64,000 nucleotides of DNA, from the NCBI RefSeq assembly GCF_017814975.1, contig NZ_JAGIQA010000010.1:124001-188000 (forward strand), given 5' to 3'. How positions within the stretch are numbered: the first letter of the stretch is position 1; each line of letters starts with the position of its first letter. Both the position numbers and the translations under genes were made by a program. This DNA comes from Cupriavidus consociatus. GTDB taxonomy: Bacteria; Pseudomonadota; Gammaproteobacteria; Burkholderiales; Burkholderiaceae. Under the pieces are notes generated by a model. That model saw only the letters and a list, made by a program, of their open reading frames with translations, was not told the DNA's origin and did not search any database. Below are positions 45,040-52,531 of this stretch, piece after piece.

Positions 45040-48000
45040 ATGATCTTGACCCGCAAACGCGCGGCGCAGGGCGCATCCGCCCGCCTCGCTGACGGCGTCG
45101 CCAACCGGCACGACCCTGCCGGCGCGCAAGCCGGAACCGGACGCCTCTCACAGCGGCTCGCCGCAAGCCTGGCCGGCGCCATGCCGACCATGGACCGCCG
45201 CAGCTTTCTCAAGCGCTCGGGCATCGGCGTCGGTGCCGGCCTGGCGGCGTCGCAACTGACGCTGCTGCGCAAGGCCGAAGCCGCAGACGACAAGAAGGCT
45301 GCCGCCGACGGCAAGAGCGGCATCGTCGTGCGCCGCACCGTGTGCGGCCACTGCTCGGTCGGCTGTGCGGTCGACGCGGTGGTGCAGAACGGCGTGTGGA
45401 TTCGCCAGGAACCGGTGTTCGATTCGCCCCTCAACATGGGCGCGCACTGCGCCAAGGGCGCCGCGCTGCGCGAGCACGGCCACGGCGAATACCGGCTGAA
45501 GTACCCGATGAAGCTGGTCAACGGCAAGTACCAGCGCATCGGATGGGACCAGGCGCTGGACGAGATCACCGCGAAGATGAAGGAGATCCGCCAGCAGACC
45601 GGCCCGGACTCGCTGTTCTTCATCGGCTCGTCCAAGCACAGCAACGAGCAGTCCTATCTGCTGCGCAAGTGGGTTTCGTTCTTCGGCACCAACAATACCG
45701 ACCACCAGGCGCGCATCTGCCACTCGACCACCGTGGCGGGCGTGGCCAATACCTGGGGCTACGGTGCGATGACGAACTCGTACAACGATATGCAGAACTC
45801 GAAGGCTGCGCTGTACATCGGTTCGAACGCGGCCGAGGCGCACCCGGTATCGATGCTGCACATGCTGCATGCCAAGGAAAATGGCTGCAAGATGATCGTG
45901 GTCGATCCGCGCTTCACCCGCACCGCGGCCAAGGCGCACCACTATGTGCGCATCCGCTCGGGCACCGACATCGCTTTCCTGTTCGGGATGCTGTACCACG
46001 TGTTCAAGAACGGCTGGGAAGACCAGAAGTACCTCAACGACCGCGTCTACGGCATGGACAAGGTCAAGGAAGAAGTGCTGGCCAAGTGGACGCCGGACAA
46101 GGTCGAGGAGGTCACCGGCGTGCCCGAGGCGCAGGTCTACATGGTCGCCGAGATCATGGCCAAGAACCGCCCCAGCACGCTGGTCTGGTGCATGGGCCAG
46201 ACCCAGCACACCATCGGCAACGCGATCGTGCGCGCATCGTGCATCGTGCAGCTGGCGCTGGGCAATATCGGCGTGTCGGGCGGCGGCGCCAACATCTTCC
46301 GTGGCCACGACAACGTGCAGGGCGCCACCGATGTCGGGCCCAACCCCGACTCGCTGCCCGGCTACTACGGCCTGGCCACCGGCGCGTGGAAGCACTACGC
46401 GGCGGTGTGGGGCGTGGACTACGAATGGATCAAGAAGCAGTTCGTCTCGCAGACGATGATGGAGAAGTCCGGCACCACGGTGTCGCGCTGGATCGATATC
46501 GTCACCGAGAAGAACGAGTTGATCGACCAGGACAACAATGTGCGCGGCGTGTTCTTCTGGGGCCATGCGCCCAACTCGCAGACGCGCGGGCTGGAAATGA
46601 AGAAGGCGCTGGACAAGCTCGACCTGCTGGTGGTGGTCGATCCTTACCCGTCGGCGACCGCGGCCATGGCCAACATGCCGCCGGCCGAGGGCGACAAGGT
46701 CAACCCGAACCGCGCCGTGTACCTGCTGCCGGCATGCACGCAGTTCGAGACGTCGGGCTCGTGCACGGCCTCGAACCGCTCGCTGCAATGGCGCGAGAAG
46801 GTCATCGAGCCGCTGTTCGAGTCGATGCCCGACCACACGCTGATGCAGGCGTTCGCCGAAAAGCTCGGCTTCGGCAAGGAGCTGTCGAAGAACTACAAGA
46901 TGATCGAGGTCAAGCGCGCCGGCCGCACCTGGATGGAACCGGAGCCGGAATCGATCCTGCGCGAAATCAACGCCAGCAACTGGACCATCGGCTACACCGG
47001 CCAGTCGCCCGAACGGCTGAAGTCGCATATGCGCAATATGCAGATGTTCGACGTCAAGACGCTGCGCTGCAAGCAAGGCAAGGACCCCGTCACGGGCTAC
47101 GACCTGACCGGCGACTACTTCGGCCTGCCGTGGCCGTGCTACGGCACGCCGGAGCTGAAGCACCCGGGCTCGGCCAACCTGTATGACACCAGCAAGCACG
47201 TGATGGACGGGGGCGGCAACTTCCGCGCCAACTTTGGCGTGGAGCGCGATGGCGTCAACCTGCTGGCCGAGGACGGCTCGTATTCAGCGGGCGCGGAGAT
47301 CACCACCGGCTATCCGGAATTCGACCACGTGCTGCTGAAGAAGCTGGGTTGGTGGGACGACCTGACCGAGGCCGAGAAGGCCAAGGCCGAAGGCAAGAAC
47401 TGGAAGACCGATCTCTCCGGCGGCATCCAGCGCGTGGTGCTGAAGAACCATGGCTGCCATCCGTTCGGCAACGCCAAGGCGCGGGCGGTGGTGTGGAACT
47501 TCCCGGACCCGATCCCGCAGCACCGCGAGCCGCTGTACTCGACGCGGGCCGACATGGTCGCCAAGTACCCGACCCACGACGACAAGATGGCGTTCTGGCG
47601 GCTGCCGACGCTATACAAGTCGGTGCAGCAGCGCAATATCGAGAACAAGGTCTACGAGAAATTCCCGATCATCCTGACCTCCGGGCGGCTGGTCGAGTAC
47701 GAGGGCGGCGGCGAGGAAACCCGCTCCAACCCGTGGCTGGCCGAGCTGCAGCAGGAGAACTTCGTCGAGATCAACCCGCGTGCGGCCTCCGATCGCGGCA
47801 TCCGCAACGGCGACTTCTGCTGGGTCAGGACGCCGACCGGCGCCGCGCTGAAAGTGCGCGCGCTGGTGACCGAGCGGGTCGGGCCGGATACCGCGTTTAT
47901 CCCGTTCCACTTCTCGGGCTGGTGGCAGGGCAAGGACCTGAGGGACTACTACCCCGAAGGCGCGATGCCGGTGGTGCGGGGCGAAGCCGTCAACACGGCC

Positions 48001-48078
48001 ACCACGTATGGCTACGACTCGGTGACGATGATGCAGGAGACCAAGACCACCGTTTGCCAGATCGAGCGGTTTGCATAA
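45040..48078 (+). CDS. fdhA: Formate dehydrogenase catalytic (molybdopterin) subunit
   Basis: A 1012-residue Tat-exported molybdenum/tungsten formate dehydrogenase alpha subunit. The Tat motif DRRSFLKRSG lies at residues ~51-60 behind an extended n-region; the [4Fe-4S] site is CGHCSVGCAVDAV with a distal CAKG near residues 100-145. The active-site residue is cysteine, in ARICHSTTVAGV near 226, not selenocysteine: there is no in-frame TGA. The C-terminus carries the dinucleotide-binding domain (FPIILTSGRLVEYEGGG; VRTPTGAALKVRALVT). A GAGGTGAG ribosome binding site supports the start. It should oxidise formate in the periplasm, passing electrons to FdhB. Confidence 0.95.
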   Translation: MILTRKRAAQGASARLADGVANRHDPAGAQAGTGRLSQRLAASLAGAMPTMDRRSFLKRSGIGVGAGLAASQLTLLRKAEAADDKKAAADGKSGIVVRRTVCGHCSVGCAVDAVVQNGVWIRQEPVFDSPLNMGAHCAKGAALREHGHGEYRLKYPMKLVNGKYQRIGWDQALDEITAKMKEIRQQTGPDSLFFIGSSKHSNEQSYLLRKWVSFFGTNNTDHQARICHSTTVAGVANTWGYGAMTNSYNDMQNSKAALYIGSNAAEAHPVSMLHMLHAKENGCKMIVVDPRFTRTAAKAHHYVRIRSGTDIAFLFGMLYHVFKNGWEDQKYLNDRVYGMDKVKEEVLAKWTPDKVEEVTGVPEAQVYMVAEIMAKNRPSTLVWCMGQTQHTIGNAIVRASCIVQLALGNIGVSGGGANIFRGHDNVQGATDVGPNPDSLPGYYGLATGAWKHYAAVWGVDYEWIKKQFVSQTMMEKSGTTVSRWIDIVTEKNELIDQDNNVRGVFFWGHAPNSQTRGLEMKKALDKLDLLVVVDPYPSATAAMANMPPAEGDKVNPNRAVYLLPACTQFETSGSCTASNRSLQWREKVIEPLFESMPDHTLMQAFAEKLGFGKELSKNYKMIEVKRAGRTWMEPEPESILREINASNWTIGYTGQSPERLKSHMRNMQMFDVKTLRCKQGKDPVTGYDLTGDYFGLPWPCYGTPELKHPGSANLYDTSKHVMDGGGNFRANFGVERDGVNLLAEDGSYSAGAEITTGYPEFDHVLLKKLGWWDDLTEAEKAKAEGKNWKTDLSGGIQRVVLKNHGCHPFGNAKARAVVWNFPDPIPQHREPLYSTRADMVAKYPTHDDKMAFWRLPTLYKSVQQRNIENKVYEKFPIILTSGRLVEYEGGGEETRSNPWLAELQQENFVEINPRAASDRGIRNGDFCWVRTPTGAALKVRALVTERVGPDTAFIPFHFSGWWQGKDLRDYYPEGAMPVVRGEAVNTATTYGYDSVTMMQETKTTVCQIERFA

Positions 48079-48104
48079 GCCACAGGACAGAGCAGAGGAA
48101 CATC

Positions 48105-48839
48105 ATGGCACGCATGAAATTCATCTGTGACGCCGAGCGCTGCATCGAGTGCAACAGCTGCGTCACAGCCTGCAAGAACGAGCACGAGGTGCCGTGGGGT
48201 GTGAACCGGCGCCGCGTGGTCACCGTCAACGATGGCGTGGTCGGCGCCGAGAAATCGATCTCGGTGGCCTGCATGCACTGCTCCGACGCACCGTGCATGG
48301 CGGTGTGCCCGGTCGACTGCTTCTACCGCACCGACGACGGCGTGGTGCTGCACGACAAGGACGTGTGCATCGGCTGCGGCTACTGCTCGTATGCCTGCCC
48401 GTTCGGCGCGCCGCAGTTCCCGTCGGCCGGCACCTTCGGCGTGCGCGGCAAGATGGACAAGTGCACGTTCTGCGCCGGGGGCCCGGAGAAGAACGGCAGC
48501 GAGGCCGAGTTCGAGAAGTACGGGCGCAACCGGCTGGCCGAAGGCAAGCTGCCCTTGTGCGCGGAGATGTGCTCGACCAAGGCGCTGCTGGGCGGCGATG
48601 GCGACGTGATTGCCGACATCCTGCGCAACCGTGTGATCAAGCGCGGGACCGGCGGCGACGTGTTCGGCTGGGGCACTGCCTATGGCGTGCCCAAGCCCGC
48701 GCCAGGGGCGCCGGCAGCGCCGGCTGGTCCCGCCGGGCCAGACGCGCCCGGGGCCCGCTCCACGCCGGCCGCACCTGCCGCGCCGGCTGCACCGACTACC
48801 CCCGCCGCAACCGGCGCTCAGGGAGGGCAGACATCATGA
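48105..48839 (+). CDS. fdhB: Formate dehydrogenase iron-sulfur subunit
   Basis: A 244-residue four-cluster ferredoxin subunit. The cysteine groups are CIECNSCVTACKNEHEVPWG near residue 13, CMHCSDAPCMAVCPVDCF near 56, CIGCGYCSYACPFGAPQF near 89 and CTFC...CAEMC near 122-155. The last ~45 residues are Ala/Pro-rich and look disordered. It has no signal of its own, so it is probably carried out with FdhA. It links the catalytic subunit to the membrane cytochrome b. Its stop overlaps the next start by four bases. Confidence 0.94.
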   Translation: MARMKFICDAERCIECNSCVTACKNEHEVPWGVNRRRVVTVNDGVVGAEKSISVACMHCSDAPCMAVCPVDCFYRTDDGVVLHDKDVCIGCGYCSYACPFGAPQFPSAGTFGVRGKMDKCTFCAGGPEKNGSEAEFEKYGRNRLAEGKLPLCAEMCSTKALLGGDGDVIADILRNRVIKRGTGGDVFGWGTAYGVPKPAPGAPAAPAGPAGPDAPGARSTPAAPAAPAAPTTPAATGAQGGQTS

Positions 48840-49072
48840 GCCGCGCCTGTGCCATCACCCTGCTGACACTGTGCGGCGCGCTGCTGGCCGCGTGCGGCGA
48901 AAAGCCGCAGACCATCAACCAGTCGCACCGCAAGGCCGACGCCCAGGCCTACCAGGGCGCGCCCGACGACCCCTTCGTCGCCAAGGGCTGGACTGCGGGC
49001 GACAAGACCAGCTGGCATAACCAGATCCGCCAGCGCAACCAGTACCAGAACGAGTACAACCGCGTGCAATGA
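48836..49072 (+). CDS. Small lipoprotein in the formate dehydrogenase operon
   Basis: A 78-residue lipoprotein with the lipobox LLAAC near residue 20 and a mature part rich in Gln and Asn (NQIRQRNQYQNEYNRVQ at the end). The conserved-looking core is DDPFVAKGWTAGDKTSWHNQIR. It is encoded between fdhB and the cytochrome b gene with an ATGA overlap to fdhB, so it is made with the enzyme. I do not recognise a named family; a structural or assembly role at the periplasmic face is a guess. Confidence 0.8.
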   Translation: MSRACAITLLTLCGALLAACGEKPQTINQSHRKADAQAYQGAPDDPFVAKGWTAGDKTSWHNQIRQRNQYQNEYNRVQ

Positions 49073-49136
49073 AAGCGCCGCAGTGGGGAGGTGCCGCCAT
49101 CCGCGCGCAGGCTCCCGATGACCTGAAGGAGGGCGT

Positions 49137-50369
49137 ATGACGCCGTCGCACAATGCATGCCGCAGCGGGCAGGGCGCCGGGTGGTGGCGCCGCTGGCTGG
49201 CGGCCGGCGCGCTGGCACTGATGGCCGTGGCTGGAAGCGCCGCGGCCCAGGCTCCCGCTCCGGGGCCGTCGACCGGCCCGGCCACGGCGTCGGACAACGC
49301 CGGCGCCAACAATCCGGCCACGCATCCGGCGCAACCGCTGGCCGGCATTGCTTCGGAAAACATTTTCAATGTGCCGCGCCGCGACATCGCCGCCGAGGCC
49401 CAGTCGCAGCAGCAACGCACTGTCACGCAGCCCGGCAACAACGCGCCGGTCTGGCGCGAGGTCAACTCCGACCAGCGCCACTACAGCAGCCTCCCCGACA
49501 GGGAAGCCGGCGTGCTGATCCAGCGCACCGGCCAGCAATGGCGCCTGTTCCGCAACGGCGTAATCACCGTCTGGGGCGGCTGGCTGCTGCTGGTGGTCCC
49601 GCTGGCTATCCTTGGCTTCTACCTGTGGCGCGGCACCATCCCGCTGCGCGAGCCGCGCACCGGACGCATGATCGAGCGCTTTACCCCGCTGGAGCGCATC
49701 GTCCACTGGACCATGGCGATCTCGTTCGTGGTGCTGGCGGTGTCGGGCATCATCATGCTGCTGGGCAAGCATTTCCTGCTGCCGCTGATGGGGCACATGC
49801 TGTTCGGCTGGCTCAGCTACATCCTGAAGAACCTCCACAACGTAGTCGGGCCGGTGTTCACGGTGTCGGTGATCGCTGCCTTCGTGGTGTTCGTGCGCGA
49901 TAACCTGCCCAGCCGCGATGACGTGCGCTGGATCACCCGCCTTGGCGGGCTCACTTCGGGCAAGCACGTGCCGAGCGGGCGCTTCAACGCCGGCGAGAAG
50001 ATGTGGTTCTGGGTCGGCGTGTTTATCTTCGGCATCGTGCTGTCGGCCTCGGGCTGGGTGCTCGACATGATCGTGCCGGGCATGGATTACTACCGCGCGA
50101 CCATGCAGATCGCCAACGTGATCCACGGCATTTCCGCCGCGCTGATGATCGCCATGGCGTGCGGCCATATCTACATGGGCACGGTTGGCATGGAAGGCGC
50201 ATACCGCGCCATGCGCGACGGCTGGGTCGACGAAGCGTGGGCAAAGGAGCATCACGAGCTCTGGTACGACGACATCCAGTCCGGCAAGATTCCGGCGCAG
50301 CGCTCCCCCGGTCCGGCCAGTCCGGAGGCGGCGGGCCGGGCCGCGCGGCATACTCCCGGCGAAGCTTGA
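49137..50369 (+). CDS. fdhC: Formate dehydrogenase cytochrome b subunit
   Basis: A 410-residue membrane subunit. An N-terminal signal-like helix is followed by a ~90-residue periplasmic segment rich in Ala/Gln, then four core helices with haem-ligating histidines in LERIVHWTMAIS, LKNLHNVVGPVF and NVIHGISAALMIAMACGHIYMG. This matches the FdnI/FdhC cytochrome b556 type, passing electrons from FdhB to the quinone pool. A strong AAGGAGGG ribosome binding site precedes the ATG. The added periplasmic domain makes it longer than the ~220-residue FdnI. Confidence 0.92.
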   Translation: MTPSHNACRSGQGAGWWRRWLAAGALALMAVAGSAAAQAPAPGPSTGPATASDNAGANNPATHPAQPLAGIASENIFNVPRRDIAAEAQSQQQRTVTQPGNNAPVWREVNSDQRHYSSLPDREAGVLIQRTGQQWRLFRNGVITVWGGWLLLVVPLAILGFYLWRGTIPLREPRTGRMIERFTPLERIVHWTMAISFVVLAVSGIIMLLGKHFLLPLMGHMLFGWLSYILKNLHNVVGPVFTVSVIAAFVVFVRDNLPSRDDVRWITRLGGLTSGKHVPSGRFNAGEKMWFWVGVFIFGIVLSASGWVLDMIVPGMDYYRATMQIANVIHGISAALMIAMACGHIYMGTVGMEGAYRAMRDGWVDEAWAKEHHELWYDDIQSGKIPAQRSPGPASPEAAGRAARHTPGEA

Positions 50370-50405
50370 TCAGGCAGGACACCCAACACTTCGGGAAGAT
50401 GGATC

Positions 50406-50789
50406 ATGACACGCACCCTGACGCTGATCGCCCTGGCCGCTGGCGCCACCCTGAGCGCCGGCGCGCTGGCCAAGCTGCCGCCACCCAGCGAAGCCCAGCA
50501 GGCCAAGGCTGCCGAGACGAAGGCCCGCGCCGCCTGGTCGGACAAGGTCGCCGCCTTCCAGCTATGCCGTGCGCAGGACAAGATCGCGACACGCTACTAC
50601 GCGGAACGCCAGGCACAGGGCAAGGACGCGCGCGCGGCGGTGCAGACCGCGCCGTGTGCCGATCCCGGACCATTCGTTGCGCCCGTGGCGGCGGCCCCGG
50701 CAGCGCCGGTGCCCGCGGTCGCGAGCACTGGTGCCGACGCCAAACCAGTTGCGCCCGGCGCGGTACAATCTCCCGCAAAGGCACCGTAA
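50406..50789 (+). CDS. Small exported protein of the formate dehydrogenase operon
   Basis: A 127-residue secreted protein with a signal peptide ending near residue 22 (LSAGALA). The mature part starts KLPPPSEAQQAKAAETKARAAW, contains two cysteines (FQLCRAQDK and APCADPGPF) that could form a disulfide, and ends in an Ala/Pro/Val-rich tail. It lies 36 bases after fdhC and before fdhD. No named family recognised; a periplasmic accessory role is inferred from location. Confidence 0.72.
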   Translation: MTRTLTLIALAAGATLSAGALAKLPPPSEAQQAKAAETKARAAWSDKVAAFQLCRAQDKIATRYYAERQAQGKDARAAVQTAPCADPGPFVAPVAAAPAAPVPAVASTGADAKPVAPGAVQSPAKAP

Positions 50790-50853
50790 CCGCAGCCCCG
50801 ATGGTCGCCTGGACGGCACGGGGCACCTTCCAGCAGCCCTGAGCCTTCCTGTC

Positions 50854-51684
50854 ATGATCCTGCGCCCCGAGCTTACCCAGGCAGCCGTTCCGCTGATCGA
50901 AGAGGTCGAAGTCGTCGACGAGCAGGGCCGCGTGCGCGCGGCCTACCTGCCGGGCGAGCGCCCGCTGACCGTCTACCTCGACAAGCGCGAACTTGTCACG
51001 CTGATGACGCTGGGCGGCGCGCCCGAGCACCTCGTGCTGGGCTACCTGCGCAACCAGCGCCTGGTCGAATCGGTCGAGGATATCGCCGCGGTACAGGTCG
51101 ACTGGGAAACGGAATCCGCCGCCGTCACCACCCGCACCGGCGTCGATCGCATCGAGGAGCGCACCGCGCGCCGCGTGGTGACCACCGGCTGCGGGCAGGG
51201 CACGGTATTCGGCTCGCTGCTGGACGAGGTCGACAATATCCGCCTGCCGGTGGACGCCATGCTCGACCAGGACACCCTGTACGGCATTATCGACACCATC
51301 CGGCTGCAGCAGTCGGTCTACAAGCAGGCCGGCTCGGTCCATGGCTGCGCGCTGTTCAAGGGGACCGAGTTGCTGATGTTCGTCGAGGACGTCGGTCGCC
51401 ACAACGCGGTCGACGCAATTGCCGGCCGCATGTGGCTGGAAGGCATGACCGGTGCCGACAAGATTTTCTACACCACCGGCCGCCTGACATCGGAAATGGT
51501 CATCAAGGGGGCGCAGATGGGCATCCCGTTCCTGCTGTCGCGCTCGGGCGTGACGCAGATGGGGTACCAGATGGCCAGGCGGGTCAACCTGACCCTGTTT
51601 GCGCGCTGCACCGGCAAGCATTTCCTGCTCTATACGGGACGCGAACGGTTCCGCCATCGGATTCCGGAAGACGCGGTTGCCTGA
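50854..51684 (+). CDS. fdhD: Formate dehydrogenase accessory sulfurtransferase FdhD
   Basis: A 276-residue FdhD, which passes sulfur from IscS to the molybdenum cofactor so that formate dehydrogenase becomes active. Motifs include [19 protein letters not shown] near residue 50, [11 protein letters not shown] near 110 with the candidate sulfur-carrying cysteine, [14 protein letters not shown] near 175 and [27 protein letters not shown] near 205. The loop shows one cysteine rather than a CxxC pair. The start at 50854 (MILRPELTQ) is the first family-like ATG. It ends the formate dehydrogenase module. Confidence 0.93.
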   Translation: MILRPELTQAAVPLIEEVEVVDEQGRVRAAYLPGERPLTVYLDKRELVTLMTLGGAPEHLVLGYLRNQRLVESVEDIAAVQVDWETESAAVTTRTGVDRIEERTARRVVTTGCGQGTVFGSLLDEVDNIRLPVDAMLDQDTLYGIIDTIRLQQSVYKQAGSVHGCALFKGTELLMFVEDVGRHNAVDAIAGRMWLEGMTGADKIFYTTGRLTSEMVIKGAQMGIPFLLSRSGVTQMGYQMARRVNLTLFARCTGKHFLLYTGRERFRHRIPEDAVA

Positions 51685-51805
51685 TTGTGGCTCAAGGGGC
51701 ACTTCATTGCCTGGGAACGGATGCGGTGTTGTCTCAACGGAACGCGGGCGGAATGGTTGTACAATGCGGCGCACTCCGAGCCAGTGTGTCTACCTCCCAA
51801 CCTCT

Positions 51806-52372
51806 ATGAGCATCAAATCCGACAAATGGATCCGCCGCATGGCGGAGCAGCACGGCATGATCGAGCCGTTCGAGCCAGGCCAGGTCCGGGAGGCCGACGG
51901 GCGCAAGATCGTGTCGTACGGCACTTCGAGCTACGGCTACGACATCCGCTGTGCCGACGAATTCAAGATCTTCACCAACATCAACAGCACCATCGTCGAC
52001 CCGAAGAATTTTGACGAGAAGTCCTTCGTGGACTTCAAGGGTGATGTCTGCATCATTCCGCCGAATTCCTTTGCGCTGGCGCGGACGATGGAATATTTCC
52101 GCATCCCGCGCAGCGTGCTGACCATCTGCCTGGGCAAGAGCACCTACGCGCGTTGCGGCATCATCGTCAACGTGACCCCGTTCGAGCCGGAATGGGAAGG
52201 TTATGTGACGCTGGAGTTTTCCAACACCACGCCGCTGCCCGCCAAGATCTACGCCGGCGAAGGCTGCGCCCAGGTGCTGTTCTTCGAAAGCGACGAAATC
52301 TGCGAGACCTCGTACGCCGACCGGGGCGGCAAGTACCAGGGTCAGCACGGTGTCACACTGCCGAAGACCTGA
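51806..52372 (+). CDS. dcd: dCTP deaminase
   Basis: A 188-residue dCTP deaminase converting dCTP to dUTP, the main source of dTTP precursor in many Gram-negative bacteria. Motifs include [22 protein letters not shown] at the N-terminus, [44 protein letters not shown] (seen as KSTYARCG and PFEPEWEG with the catalytic glutamate) and [12 protein letters not shown] at the end. Length is typical. A TACAAT box at 51760-51765 about 40 bases upstream may be its -10. Confidence 0.96.
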   Translation: MSIKSDKWIRRMAEQHGMIEPFEPGQVREADGRKIVSYGTSSYGYDIRCADEFKIFTNINSTIVDPKNFDEKSFVDFKGDVCIIPPNSFALARTMEYFRIPRSVLTICLGKSTYARCGIIVNVTPFEPEWEGYVTLEFSNTTPLPAKIYAGEGCAQVLFFESDEICETSYADRGGKYQGQHGVTLPKT

Positions 52373-52378
52373 TCGCAT

Positions 52379-52531
52379 TACAATGCCGGCGTTTGCCGGA
52401 AGGGCCGCTGCGCGATGACCGCGCGGGGCGCCCAGACCTGACGTGAGAGCCACATGTCGCCGTCGCAGGGGAACCCCTGCCGGCCATGTGGCTCAAGTCC
52501 TTTATGTCCTGCTTTCCATCAAGGATGCCCG
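52379..52531 (+). promoter_or_regulatory. Candidate promoter and structured 5' leader of the decarboxylase gene
   Basis: TACAAT at 52379-52384 is a candidate -10. The following ~140 bases hold several hairpins: CCGGC-gttt-GCCGG near 52386, GCGCG-atgac-CGCGC near 52411, and a long stem at 52447-52494. In the last, GAGCCACATG pairs with CATGTGGCTC, GCCG with CGGC and GCAGGGG with CCCCTGC around an aa loop: 21 base pairs interrupted only by two 2-base bulges on one side. No T-run follows, so it is not a plain terminator. It ends about 35 bases before the decarboxylase ATG. Confidence 0.6.

Noticed and set aside
45040-48078. Selenocysteine formate dehydrogenase
   Set aside because: There is no in-frame TGA; the active-site position is cysteine (RICHST), and no selenocysteine insertion element is needed.
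52454-52531. Upstream extension or leader peptide for the decarboxylase starting at 52454
   Set aside because: In-frame but entirely inside the hairpin, Cys/Pro-rich and not family-like; treated as untranslated leader.
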